DNA of 57,671 nucleotides, taken from positions 1 through 57,671 of the forward strand of contig NZ_CAJTUJ010000001.1 of NCBI RefSeq assembly GCF_910579375.1, written 5' to 3'. The first letter of the stretch is position 1; every line of letters begins with the position of its first letter. Both the position numbers and the translations under genes were made by a program. The notes under the pieces were generated by a model, which was not told the origin of the DNA, searched no databases, and worked only from the letters and a program-made list of their open reading frames with translations. Of the stretch, positions 1-8,456 are shown in pieces. This DNA comes from an uncultured Rikenella sp. GTDB taxonomy: Bacteria; Bacteroidota; Bacteroidia; Bacteroidales; Rikenellaceae.

Positions 1-1
1 G

Positions 2-907
2 ATTGTTACTCTTGGACATAACCGTTTGCGTAATGTTTACGACCCTACCTGCGGTAGTGGTTCACTGTTGCTCCGTGCTGCAAGTATTGGCAAGGCAGCA
101 TATATCTACGGACAGGAGAAGAATCCGACAACCTACAACCTTGCCCGAATGAATATGTTGCTGCATGGCATCCGCTTCAGCAGCTTCAAAATAGAGAATG
201 GCGATACACTTGAATGGGACGCATTCGATGATATGCAGTTTGATGCGGTGGTTGCAAATCCTCCTTTCTCTGCCGAATGGAGTGCCGCCGACAAATTTAA
301 CAACGACGACCGTTTCAGTAAAGCAGGACGGCTTGCCCCTAAGAAAACAGCCGACTATGCTTTTATCCTGCACATGGTTCATCATCTCAATGAAGGTGGT
401 ACGATGGCTTGCGTTGCTCCGCACGGAGTTCTGTTTCGAGGGAATGCGGAGGGCGTTATACGTCGTTTCCTGATAGAGAAGAAAAACTATATTGATGCTA
501 TTATTGGTTTACCTGCCAATATATTCTATGGTACAAGCATTCCGACCTGTATTCTCGTATTGAAGAAATGCCGTAAGGAAGACGATAATATCCTGTTCAT
601 TGATGCCAGCAAAGAGTTTGAAAAAGTTAAGACCCAGAACAAACTCCGTCCTCAGCATATCCAGAGGATTGTAGAAACTTACCGTGACCGCAAGGAGGTT
701 GAAAAGTATAGTCATCTTGCTACGTTGCAGGAGGTTGCCGCAAATGACTATAATCTGAATATTCCTCGCTATGTCGATACTTTTGAGGAAGAAGAACCTA
801 TCGACATCAAAGCTGTCATGGCTGAAATAAAGGAGTTGGAAGCCAAGCGAGCCGAACTGGACAAGGAGATAGAGGTATATTTGAAAGAATTGGGACTGGT
901 TGAATAA
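2..907 (+). CDS. hsdM: Type I restriction-modification DNA methyltransferase subunit HsdM (3' part, cut by window start)
   Basis: The modification subunit of a type I restriction-modification system transfers a methyl group from SAM to adenine at a site chosen by HsdS. The reading frame is open to the first base of the window, so the N-terminus lies outside. Visible motifs are the SAM-binding DPTCGSGS near the start and the amino-methylase catalytic motif NPPF about 50 residues further on. The C-terminal end is a charged helix rich in Glu and Lys, as usual for the HsdS contact region. The stop is 7 nt before the start of the DinD-RhuM gene, so they are probably one transcript. hsdR is not in the window and would have to lie to the left. 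Family assignment is firm. Confidence 0.95.
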   Translation: MVTLGHNRLRNVYDPTCGSGSLLLRAASIGKAAYIYGQEKNPTTYNLARMNMLLHGIRFSSFKIENGDTLEWDAFDDMQFDAVVANPPFSAEWSAADKFNNDDRFSKAGRLAPKKTADYAFILHMVHHLNEGGTMACVAPHGVLFRGNAEGVIRRFLIEKKNYIDAIIGLPANIFYGTSIPTCILVLKKCRKEDDNILFIDASKEFEKVKTQNKLRPQHIQRIVETYRDRKEVEKYSHLATLQEVAANDYNLNIPRYVDTFEEEEPIDIKAVMAEIKELEAKRAELDKEIEVYLKELGLVE

Positions 908-914
908 TTACACA

Positions 915-2321
915 ATGGCAGAGATAGACAACATACCCGAAATGCGTCCGTCATTCGACAATTTACGCCGTCAGGATGAGGGCGGAAACGAATATTGGAG
1001 TTCACGCGACCTGTGCGCTGCTATGGGCTATTCGGCTTATTGGAAATTCCAAAGAGTCATAGACAAGGCTATCAAGGTGGCAAGTGAAAAAGGAATGAAG
1101 GTGGACGACCATTTCAACCAAGCGGTTGATATGGTAAGAATTGGAAGCGGCTCATTCCGAAAGGTCAATATCTTCCGTCTTTCGCGTATGGCGTGTATGA
1201 TTGTTGCCGAAAATGCCGATGCCAAAAAAGTGTTGGTACAACAAGCTCGCGATTACTTTACTCAAACAATATCGACAAACGAATTGATGCAAAATTCGTT
1301 GAGTTCTAATATTTTGCTGTATAAAACAGCACAAGGTGAAGCGCGAATAGAAGTGATATTAAATAGTGAAACCTTCTGGATGTCACAAAAGCGCATGGCC
1401 GATTTGTTCGGGGTGGATGTACGGACTGTTAACTATCATCTTGGTCAGATTTACGAAACAGGCGAGCTTACAAAAGAGGCAACTATCCGAAAAATTGGGA
1501 TAGTTCAATCAGAGGGAAAAAGGGATGTGGAGCGTACACCGCTGTTCTATAATTTGGATGCCATTATTGCGGTAGGTTATCGTGTAAATAGCTATCAGGC
1601 CACCCAATTTCGTATTTGGGCTACGTCTGTATTGAAGGAGTTTATCATTAAAGGATATGCGCTTGATGATGAACGCTTGAAACAGGGTAAACACTTTGGC
1701 AAAGATTATTTTGACGATTTGCTGGAGCGTATTCGTGAGATACGCACATCAGAGCGCAGATACTACCAAAAGATAACAGACATCTATGCAGAATGCAGTG
1801 CCGATTACGACCCGAAGTCGGATTGTACCAAATTGTTTTTCAAGATGGTGCAAAACATGATGCACTTGGCTGTAACTCATCGTACCGCTGCCGAAATAGT
1901 ATATGAACGTGCTGATTCTGAAATGCCACACATGGGATTGACAACTTGGAAGAAAGCTCCCGATGGCAGAGTACAGAAGTCTGATACTATTGTGGCAAAG
2001 AACTACTTGTCTGACAAGGAGGTTTCTGAACTTAACGGCGTAACTAACGCATTTCTTGAATTTGCAGAACAGCGTGCTCAACGCCATATCATTACAACGA
2101 TGGCAGACTGGAAGCAGCGTCTTGAACAGTTTCTTGCTACGATGGACTATCAAGCACAAGACACAGCCGGTAAAGTCTCACAAGAAGCTGCACGAGAGAA
2201 GGCGTATGGTGAGTATGAAAAATATAAAGTGATTCAAGACCGTTCGTTTGTCTCTGATTTCGACCGGTTTAATGATGGCGACAAATTGTTGCCGTTTGAT
2301 ATCAATCCCGATAAAGAATAA
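915..2321 (+). CDS. DinD/BRO-type N-domain fused to RhuM-family protein
   Basis: The protein has 468 residues from the ATG at 915; an in-frame TTG at 900 would overlap hsdM and is less likely. The first 130 or so residues resemble DinD, the DNA-damage-inducible protein with a BRO/KilA-type fold: YWSSRDLCAAMGY, then IDDHF-like and DMVRIGS segments and LSRMACMIVAEN. From about residue 140 it is a RhuM-family protein, with VDVRTVNYHL, GYRVNSYQATQFR and WATSVLKEF. RhuM proteins have no proven biochemical role and are often found inside type I restriction loci and on islands. The gene sits between hsdM and hsdS, and its stop overlaps the hsdS start by one base, which suggests translational coupling. 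A guard, regulatory or anti-foreign-DNA role is possible but not shown by the sequence. Confidence 0.85.
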   Translation: MAEIDNIPEMRPSFDNLRRQDEGGNEYWSSRDLCAAMGYSAYWKFQRVIDKAIKVASEKGMKVDDHFNQAVDMVRIGSGSFRKVNIFRLSRMACMIVAENADAKKVLVQQARDYFTQTISTNELMQNSLSSNILLYKTAQGEARIEVILNSETFWMSQKRMADLFGVDVRTVNYHLGQIYETGELTKEATIRKIGIVQSEGKRDVERTPLFYNLDAIIAVGYRVNSYQATQFRIWATSVLKEFIIKGYALDDERLKQGKHFGKDYFDDLLERIREIRTSERRYYQKITDIYAECSADYDPKSDCTKLFFKMVQNMMHLAVTHRTAAEIVYERADSEMPHMGLTTWKKAPDGRVQKSDTIVAKNYLSDKEVSELNGVTNAFLEFAEQRAQRHIITTMADWKQRLEQFLATMDYQAQDTAGKVSQEAAREKAYGEYEKYKVIQDRSFVSDFDRFNDGDKLLPFDINPDKE

Positions 2322-3619
2322 TGATTATGGCAGATAATAACGAAAATAAAGTCCTTAATGTTCCCCATTTGAGATTTCCGGAGTTCAGTGGGGAGTGGGA
2401 AAAGTGTAAGGTTTCAGACTTGTTGGATTTCTATTCCAGCAATTCACTTAGTTGGGAGCAGCTTGAATATGACACTAATGCCATGATGAATTTACATTAT
2501 GGACTTATCCACGTAGGACTTCCGACTATGATAGATTTGGCAAAAGACAAATTGCCTAATATAAAAGAGGGCAATATGCCCAAGAACTTTGAAATGTGCA
2601 AAGAAGGTGATGTGGCTTTTGCGGATGCCTCGGAAGATACAAATGAAGTAGCCAAGACTGTTGAGTTCTTTAAACTTGCAGGGAAAAACGTAGTCTGTGG
2701 ATTGCATACAATTCATGGACGAGACAATAAGCACAAAACTGTTGTCGGATTCAAAGGATATGCTTTTTTATCTGCTGTATTTCATAATCAAATAAGGCGA
2801 ATAGCGCAAGGAACAAAGATTTACTCAATTAGCACCAAGAATTTTTCAGAGTGCTATATTGGATTGCCATCAAAACCAGAACAGACTAAAATTGCAACTT
2901 TACTACGCCTTATTGATGAGCGCATTGCTACCCAAAACAAAATCATTGAGGATTTGAAATTACTAAAGTCTGCAATTTGTGAAAAACTTTTTTGCAGTCC
3001 AAAAGATAAACAACCGAAAGTAAGATTGCATGGTTTTTCCAATTATTGGAACTTTGTACGGCTTTCTGATATTTGCCATAGAATTCGCAGAAAAAATACC
3101 GAAGAACAATGTAAGCGAGTTTTGACGATAGCAGCTCAATATGGGCTTGTTAGTCAAGAAGAATTTTTCAATAAGAATGTTGCTAGTGAAGATTTGTCAG
3201 GATATTACCTTCTACAAAATGGAGATTTTGCTTATAATAAAAGTTATTCGGGCGATTATGTTTGGGGTACGGTAAAACGCTTGGACAATTATGAACAAGG
3301 TGTATTATCTCCTTTATATATTTGTTTCTGTCCAGATTCTGCTAAAGTGGATTCTGATTTTCTCGTCTATTATTTTGAGTCAAAGAAATGGCATAAAGCT
3401 GTTGCAGATATAGCAGGTGAGGGTGCAAGAAATCATGGTTTGCTTAATATCTCTGTTATAGATTACTTTAATACCATTCATTGTATTCCATCTATGGATG
3501 AACAGAAACAAATAGCTCAGATTATGAGCGCATTGCTATCAAAGATAGCACGAGAACAGCGCATGTTGAATTGTTACACTACACAACGGCAATACCTACT
3601 TCGTCAAATGTTCATATAA
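2321..3619 (+). CDS. hsdS: Type I restriction-modification specificity subunit HsdS (expressed copy)
   Basis: HsdS holds the two target-recognition domains that choose the split DNA site for HsdM and HsdR. It is 432 residues, a usual length. The conserved opening LRFPEFSGEW precedes TRD1 (about residues 30-195). The central spacer is DERIATQNKIIEDLKLLKSA, followed by TRD2 and the closing EQKQIAQIMS and LLRQMFI. The start overlaps the upstream stop as TAATG; a second ATG lies six bases on. Both conserved segments are encoded inside inverted repeats shared with the silent copy downstream, so the present sequence is only one of four possible alleles. Confidence 0.95.
   Translation: MIMADNNENKVLNVPHLRFPEFSGEWEKCKVSDLLDFYSSNSLSWEQLEYDTNAMMNLHYGLIHVGLPTMIDLAKDKLPNIKEGNMPKNFEMCKEGDVAFADASEDTNEVAKTVEFFKLAGKNVVCGLHTIHGRDNKHKTVVGFKGYAFLSAVFHNQIRRIAQGTKIYSISTKNFSECYIGLPSKPEQTKIATLLRLIDERIATQNKIIEDLKLLKSAICEKLFCSPKDKQPKVRLHGFSNYWNFVRLSDICHRIRRKNTEEQCKRVLTIAAQYGLVSQEEFFNKNVASEDLSGYYLLQNGDFAYNKSYSGDYVWGTVKRLDNYEQGVLSPLYICFCPDSAKVDSDFLVYYFESKKWHKAVADIAGEGARNHGLLNISVIDYFNTIHCIPSMDEQKQIAQIMSALLSKIAREQRMLNCYTTQRQYLLRQMFI
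2356..2398 (+). repeat. hsdS inverted repeat 1, left copy (43 bp)
   Basis: This 43-bp segment encodes NVPHLRFPEFSGEW at the HsdS N-terminus. It matches the reverse complement of 4719-4761 at 42 of 43 positions (one C/T difference). Recombination with that copy would invert about 2.4 kb and exchange both target-recognition domains. Confidence 0.93.
2915..2977 (+). repeat. hsdS inverted repeat 2, left copy (63 bp)
   Basis: This 63-bp segment encodes the central HsdS spacer DERIATQNKIIEDLKLLKSA. It matches the reverse complement of 4206-4268 at 62 of 63 positions. Recombination here would exchange only the second target-recognition domain. Confidence 0.93.
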
Positions 3620-3634
3620 ACATCTGACGAAGTA
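3597..3634. repeat. Palindrome at the convergent hsdS 3' ends (third inverted repeat, possible terminator)
   Basis: TACTTCGTCA (3597-3606) faces TGACGAAGTA (3625-3634). Between them the two hsdS genes end head-on and overlap by 8 nt. Each arm encodes the same C-terminal residues, LLRQMFI. The structure can act as a bidirectional hairpin and is also the symmetry centre of the invertible region. Confidence 0.75.
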
Positions 3635-4748
3635 AATACGCTTTTTGTTTATCGAGCAATTGAAGATAGGATTTCTCAACTCTTATCTTTTCATCTAATG
3701 AAATCAAGCAGTTGGCCATCTTATTTTGTTCTTCCAAAGAAGGTAACAATAGTCTGGCTTTTTCAATGTCAGTATAATGCAAATGAATTATGGTGCTGCC
3801 CTTTGCAAATTTTGCCAATTGCCTTTTGACGATATGATTGAAGTAGTAACTTAGATATTGGGCATTAAAGTTAGTACTGATGTGAATTCCAAACATATCA
3901 CCACCCAATATAACCCCATCTACGTTAATGACAGATGGGGCAATTAAGGACATTGCGTCAACAGTTGTTGACGAAGGAAACAACAAATCTCCTTTCTTAC
4001 TCAAAATCATGCCCTCTGTTCTGTTAGTATGGCTTTCTATTTGAGAAATTGTTTCTCCATAAGTGGTAAAAAGTTCTCCATATATAACACAAGGTATTCC
4101 TGTTTCAGCCAAATCATCCTTTGCCAAATTGCCAACATTAAAAGGTTCGCCCAAATCTGCGACACAGACTATCTGTTTTTCGGCTTGACTATAATGTTTT
4201 TCAATAATTGCAGACTTTAGTAATTTCAAATCCTCAATGATTTTGTTTTGGGTAGCGATGCGCTCATCGAGGAGGCTAAGTAAACGGGATATTCTATTCT
4301 GTTCCTCTATAGCTGGTATTGAGAACTCAAATTCTTCCATTTGTCGTTTATCACCTCTTGGCATTTTTACGCCTTTTGCCCCTGACATTGCGTAGTTTAT
4401 GAATTTGTCTGAGGCAATGATATTATACAAGAAGTCGCTTTGACATCCAGTAGTCCTAAGAACAAACACATCGGCACTACAACCACCAAATCGGTCAGAC
4501 TGCCATACCTTTTTCAGATATGGGCGGATGTTAGATATAAGAATATCATTAGGTTTAATTGCCATTACATTTCCATCGGTGGGAATTGAGGAAGCCTCCT
4601 TAATTCCTCCAAAATTTGGGATAAGATTCTCGGTAGAGATATAACAGGATGCGTCTAAACTATCTGCGGGAATCCTTGATTTTTGGAACTCAGCGACATC
4701 TTTAAGCTCGACTCGTTTCCACTCCCCACTAAACTCCGGAAATCTCAA
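3612..4748 (-). pseudogene. hsdS: Silent inverted hsdS cassette carrying two alternative target-recognition domains
   Basis: About 380 codons of HsdS are readable on the - strand with an intact frame. They begin within LRFPEFSGEW, run through an alternative TRD1 (about 4269-4718), the central spacer (4206-4268) and an alternative TRD2 (about 3635-4205), and end in LLRQMFI. Reading back from the TTG at 4748, the frame meets a TAG at 4776-4778 without an ATG, and no promoter is evident. The copy is therefore most likely not translated as it stands and serves as a donor of recognition domains. It is a storage cassette, not a decaying pseudogene, since neither domain has a frameshift. Confidence 0.9.
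4206..4268 (-). repeat. hsdS inverted repeat 2, right copy (63 bp)
   Basis: Partner of 2915-2977 in inverted orientation, with one mismatch in 63. The inversion span between the two copies is about 1.35 kb. Confidence 0.93.
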
Positions 4749-4761
4749 ATGGGGAACATTA
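4719..4761 (-). repeat. hsdS inverted repeat 1, right copy (43 bp)
   Basis: Partner of 2356-2398 in inverted orientation, with one mismatch in 43. It ends 45 bp before the start codon of the tyrosine recombinase gene. Confidence 0.93.
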
Positions 4762-4806
4762 CCTATTATATTTCTCTAATTATTAGAACCAATTAAATTC
4801 GAGATT

Positions 4807-5733
4807 ATGATTCAGAAGACAATTAGAGAAATTTCGGACGCATGGCGAGAAGACAAGCGACCGTATGTAAAACAGTCAACAATGGCAGCTTATATGTTGA
4901 TTCTCGAAAATCATATTTTGCCAAAGTTTGGTGAGAGTAACGAACTTCATGAACATGATGTACAAGGATTTGTACTTGAAAAGTTGGAAGGCGGATTGAG
5001 CGTAAAATCTGTTAAGGACATTTTGATTGTTCTGAAGATGGTTATGAAATTCGGAGTGAAAAACGAATGGATGAGTTATTACGAATGGGATATTAAGTAC
5101 CCAACAGACGTTGCTGGTAAAAAGTTGGAGGTCTTGTCCGTGGCAAATCACAAAAAGATTTTGAATTATATTCAGAGCCACTTCTCTTTTCCGGGGCTTG
5201 GTATTTACATAAGCCTTAGTACCGGTCTGCGTATCGGTGAAATTTGCGCTTTGAAATGGAGCGACATCAATGTCGCTGATGGTGTTATAACCGTTAATCG
5301 GACAATAGAGCGTATCTACATCATAGAAGGGGCGAGAAAACATACAGAGTTAGTTATTAATACACCAAAAACAAAAAACTCTTGCCGTGAAATCCCGATA
5401 AACAAAGAATTGCTTGCTATGTTAAAGCCTTTGAAAAAAGTAGTTAATGATGATTATTATATACTTACCAATGATGAACGTCCGACAGAACCACGCACGT
5501 ACCGTAACTACTATAAGAGGCTTATGGAGAAACTTGATATTCCTAAGCTGAAGTATCATGGACTCCGTCATAGCTTCGCGACTCGCTGTATAGAAGTCGG
5601 TTGTGACTATAAGACCGTTAGTGTATTACTGGGACATTCTAACATTTCAACTACGCTGGACTTATATGTACACCCCAATATGGAGCAGAAAAAACGTTGC
5701 ATAGCCAAAGTATTCAAGTCGCTAGGGAAATAA
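4807..5733 (+). CDS. Tyrosine site-specific recombinase, probable hsdS invertase
   Basis: This 308-residue XerC/phage-integrase-type recombinase breaks and rejoins DNA through a 3'-phosphotyrosine. It has an N-terminal SAM-like core-binding domain (about 1-95) and a catalytic domain with Arg in TGLRIGEICALKW, the HGLRHSFATRC box, His in LLGHSNISTT and the Tyr in LDLYVHP. It begins 45 bp after the last hsdS inverted repeat and points away from it. This is the position used by the invertases of phase-variable type I loci in Bacteroidales. It is distinct from the element's own integrase at 11246-12361, so inversion of the hsdS cassettes is the likely job. The substrate is inferred from context. 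Confidence 0.93.
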   Translation: MIQKTIREISDAWREDKRPYVKQSTMAAYMLILENHILPKFGESNELHEHDVQGFVLEKLEGGLSVKSVKDILIVLKMVMKFGVKNEWMSYYEWDIKYPTDVAGKKLEVLSVANHKKILNYIQSHFSFPGLGIYISLSTGLRIGEICALKWSDINVADGVITVNRTIERIYIIEGARKHTELVINTPKTKNSCREIPINKELLAMLKPLKKVVNDDYYILTNDERPTEPRTYRNYYKRLMEKLDIPKLKYHGLRHSFATRCIEVGCDYKTVSVLLGHSNISTTLDLYVHPNMEQKKRCIAKVFKSLGK

Positions 5734-5808
5734 AGTCATGTATAGAGCGAGGGAATTAATGCTGTAATTTCTTCGCTCTCAATTGTTCTGTAATTCAGAA
5801 TTATGTTG

Positions 5809-5816
5809 TATATTTG
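5809..5816 (+). promoter_or_regulatory. Bacteroidetes-type -7 box TATATTTG
   Basis: TATATTTG fits the TAnnTTTG consensus exactly and lies 22 bp before the ATG at 5839. The transcript would start after the in-frame ATG at 5818, so this box decides the start codon of the next gene. No clear -33 element at standard spacing is visible. Confidence 0.55.
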
Positions 5817-5838
5817 AATGTTATTAAAAATATTACTT

Positions 5839-6225
5839 ATGAGAAAGGGTTTGATATTCTTCTTGGGAGTTGTTACTGGGTGTGTATTAACAATTGCAGT
5901 ACTTTTTGTTATAGGTATTACCAATTCAAATACTAACGAATCGGATATTACAATTGCCGAGCAACAGACGGTATTTACTACCGCAACAAAATTTGAAGTT
6001 TTTCAGGTTCTTGGGGATGGTGCTTTGGCCAATTGCGAGGAGAAAGGGTATTCAACTTCATTATTTACTGGGCCGGTCGTCTATATTGTGACAGATGGTC
6101 AAAATCTGTTTTATGATGATCAGGTAATTGAAGTACCGAAAGATAAAAAGGCTATGCAAATAGGAACATTTCGTTATGAGACCAAACTTGGTGAAAAAGT
6201 AGTTCCTGTAATAAAGTTTAAATAA
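5839..6225 (+). CDS. Small membrane-anchored hypothetical protein
   Basis: I do not recognise a family. From ATG 5839 the product is 128 residues: a short basic start (MRKG), one hydrophobic helix (about residues 4-27, containing a Cys), then a polar domain of about 100 residues. The domain has features such as VFQVLGDGALANCEEKGY, GPVVYIV and VIEVPKDKKAMQIGTFRYET. The hydrophobic segment suggests membrane anchoring with the C-terminal domain outside. The Cys inside the helix lacks a good lipobox context, so lipidation is uncertain. It has its own -7 box and a shared terminator, so it is a separate unit between the recombinase and the mobilization genes. Confidence 0.7.
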   Translation: MRKGLIFFLGVVTGCVLTIAVLFVIGITNSNTNESDITIAEQQTVFTTATKFEVFQVLGDGALANCEEKGYSTSLFTGPVVYIVTDGQNLFYDDQVIEVPKDKKAMQIGTFRYETKLGEKVVPVIKFK

Positions 6226-6243
6226 CATAGGCATATTAGAATA

Positions 6244-6281
6244 AAGTCTCAACCGATAGCAATTCTATCTAGTTGAGACTT
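6244..6281. terminator. Bidirectional terminator between convergent genes
   Basis: AAGTCTCAAC (6244-6253) pairs with GTTGAGACTT (6272-6281), and GATAG pairs with CTATC inside the loop. It separates the + strand small membrane gene from the - strand mobilization operon. Confidence 0.8.
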
Positions 6282-6290
6282 CTCGTTTAT

Positions 6291-6827
6291 TTACTTCTTA
6301 TTCAAAAACTTCTGTATAACTACAGTTATACCAATCCCTAAAACAGCCATAAGAATACAGCAAACAGCAGCTTTCCAAATCAATGTGGAGTGTAAAACAT
6401 CTGTATTAGCCACTATGATGCTGGCGAAAAAAGAAGAGAGGGCAACCAGAATGATAATCAGAATATAGAATACCAAATGCGGTATGAGAACATAGCTGTC
6501 TGCCTGGTGGATTTTCCGTTCAGTTTCATCCCATTTGTCTTGAATTTGGCAAAGGTACTTATCAAGTACAGATTGCCCGAATTTTTCGGCTTGTTCCTGC
6601 ATACTTTGGGCAATAGTTAACTTATACTCCTGTAGAAATTTAAGTAAATTTACCAGATTTATACTCATCTCATGCACATTGTCATTCAGGTTGGCGAGTT
6701 CTTTGGCGTTCACATCAAGTAGTCGCTTCTCTTCTTCCAGATATTCATTCTTGGGAGTGATCTTTATGGATTCCGTATCATTCATTTCTGCGGAAAAATC
6801 GAATTTCTTTTTCATGCTTGACTTCAT
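6291..6827 (-). CDS. Coiled-coil membrane protein of the mobilization operon, unknown function
   Basis: This is a 178-residue protein with no recognised family. Residues about 25-105 are helical and charged, with heptad-like spacing (EEKRLLDVNAKELANLND and following). Two hydrophobic helices come next (FYILIIILVALSSFFASII and AAVCCILMAVLGIGITVVI) and a short basic tail. It starts 4 nt after the relaxase stop codon and so is co-transcribed with the mobilization genes. A tail-anchored membrane partner that brings the relaxosome to a coupling protein is one reading, but this is inference from position only. Confidence 0.75.
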   Translation of the reverse strand: MKSSMKKKFDFSAEMNDTESIKITPKNEYLEEEKRLLDVNAKELANLNDNVHEMSINLVNLLKFLQEYKLTIAQSMQEQAEKFGQSVLDKYLCQIQDKWDETERKIHQADSYVLIPHLVFYILIIILVALSSFFASIIVANTDVLHSTLIWKAAVCCILMAVLGIGITVVIQKFLNKK

Positions 6828-6831
6828 AGGC

Positions 6832-8040
6832 TTATCGTTTTAATCCTGTTTTAGGTTTCTTCCCTAACGAACGGCTGGCGGCACGAGCGCATCTGCGAGC
6901 CCATTGCAAATCGTCTTCTTCCTTGTCTCTCCACGGAAGGTCGTTTTGCGAACCTCCGCCACCGCCTCCGGTTGCAACGTTGGGCGTTTCAAGCAGTCCG
7001 ACAAAAATAGCCACAGCCATATCGGTAAGCTCCTGACAGTTGGAAACGAACCTGTAATCAAACTCGTCATTGAAGTAGTTAAGCACTTTTTCCGGAATAT
7101 AGAACTTGTGCTCCTTGCCTTCATGAGTCAGGGCATAGGGAATCATATCCAAACGGTCTGTGCGATATTGGGTATAGTCAATAGGAGCCACCTTATGTCT
7201 GTTCGATTGCTGTACGACTTGGGGAGTATTGCTCTTGGCAGTAACAGGCTGGTAGTGTAGCTTCTTCCATGTCGCAGGAAGTTTCGAGATCATTAGGTTC
7301 CTGCCGATTCCCAATTCGGAAGCCTTGTATTTGGTGTTCCCATTCACAAGCGCATAACCATGAAGAATCCCTTTCTTATCTTCTCTTTCATGTACTGTAT
7401 AGCCTTTTCGTATAAGAGCATTTTTGTACTTTTCCCATGACCATGATTGCATTGATTTCAGTATATCCATGCAATCACGATTTACTTGGTGGACATTGGA
7501 AATTCGGATTTGTGCCGCAGTCGTCCAGCCGCGTTTCTTTGCCACTCGTTCGGCTGCACGTTGCGCACGAAGATGAATGTTATGGTCATTGTTGATATTG
7601 CCATTTTCATCCAAACGGCAGACCGCAGCATGGAGGTGGGGAACTTCGCCTTTGGATTCCGTATGCAGCCAAACCGAGTATTTGCTACCCGCCAAATTGG
7701 TCGGACAGGAACGGACTTTTCCGTCCTTGCTGGTAATCACTTGTTTGTCGAATTCCTCAGCGAAATCCTGCCAAAGCTTTTGCCAGTCCTCAATGTCGAA
7801 GAACCGGGTATGTTCAGGCGAAGGACTCAGTTCGATTCTGATAACAGAGTTCTTGATCGGCCGATGTTGGGATAAGGTCAACTGCATGGAGTTCCATATC
7901 CCCATAGCGTCCGGTTCAGAGGGCAACAGATTGTCCAATACCCGATAGATTTTCTCCGGATGTTTCTTGTGTTGTGATTCGCCGGTAATGTAACGGAGGT
8001 CGTTTATTCCGTGCGATATGGCTTTTGCTTTTGCAATCAT
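6832..8040 (-). CDS. Relaxase / mobilization nuclease (MobA-like)
   Basis: The relaxase nicks one strand at oriT and stays bound to the 5' end during conjugative transfer. It has 402 residues. The catalytic domain is N-terminal, with a candidate nucleophile Tyr17 or Tyr32 and the metal-binding histidine triad seen as His126 in VWLH and His135/His137 in VPHLHAAV. The C-terminal part includes a Gly-rich stretch (TGGGGGGS) and a basic end. The start ATG overlaps the MobC stop by 4 nt. Family recognition (Bacteroidales mobilizable-element relaxase) is firm; which Tyr is catalytic is not decided. Confidence 0.92.
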   Translation of the reverse strand: MIAKAKAISHGINDLRYITGESQHKKHPEKIYRVLDNLLPSEPDAMGIWNSMQLTLSQHRPIKNSVIRIELSPSPEHTRFFDIEDWQKLWQDFAEEFDKQVITSKDGKVRSCPTNLAGSKYSVWLHTESKGEVPHLHAAVCRLDENGNINNDHNIHLRAQRAAERVAKKRGWTTAAQIRISNVHQVNRDCMDILKSMQSWSWEKYKNALIRKGYTVHEREDKKGILHGYALVNGNTKYKASELGIGRNLMISKLPATWKKLHYQPVTAKSNTPQVVQQSNRHKVAPIDYTQYRTDRLDMIPYALTHEGKEHKFYIPEKVLNYFNDEFDYRFVSNCQELTDMAVAIFVGLLETPNVATGGGGGGSQNDLPWRDKEEDDLQWARRCARAASRSLGKKPKTGLKR

Positions 8041-8456
8041 TCTTCTTCGGATTTAGCGTTAGACGGAATTTTGTTATGCTCTTTTACGGCATTCAGAAAC
8101 AGGCAAACGCTTTCGGCTACATTGCCAAGTTCCTTGAGCCATCCGACCATAAACGGAATCTGATTAAACATTATCATGCGTTGCTTTGTGGACATTCCAT
8201 GAAGCGCAGAGGTATATTTTACGAGGTCTGATCGACAATTGTCCAAATTCTGTAATAGTGCCGTTTCTTCTTTCGTAAGCCTTGCTCTGGGCTTGAAGTT
8301 ATAAGCACACGACAATATGTAATCGCTTACGGTCATACCGCATTGTGCTGCCAATGATTTTATATGCTCTTTCTGACGGGGAGTGACTTTCGCTCCGATG
8401 AAGACGCATCTTGTTTCGTTAGAGGAACCAAATGAATTCTCAGTATTTTCTTTCAT
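8037..8456 (-). CDS. mobC: Relaxosome accessory protein MobC
   Basis: The product is 139 residues from the ATG at 8456 (MKENTENSF). The frame is open further upstream, but that extension would run through the putative oriT and is rich in Cys, so the shorter start is preferred. The MobC signature begins with CVFIGAKVTPRQKEHIKSLA, a ribbon-helix-helix-like segment, followed by CGMTVSDYILSCA. MobC proteins bind near oriT and help the relaxase open the DNA. It is first in the mobilization operon and overlaps the relaxase gene by 4 nt. Confidence 0.9.
   Translation of the reverse strand: MKENTENSFGSSNETRCVFIGAKVTPRQKEHIKSLAAQCGMTVSDYILSCAYNFKPRARLTKEETALLQNLDNCRSDLVKYTSALHGMSTKQRMIMFNQIPFMVGWLKELGNVAESVCLFLNAVKEHNKIPSNAKSEEE

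Noticed and set aside
3612..4748. Reading the minus-strand hsdS as a second expressed gene
   Set aside because: No ATG or promoter is in frame before the conserved region, and the inverted repeats explain it as a silent cassette.
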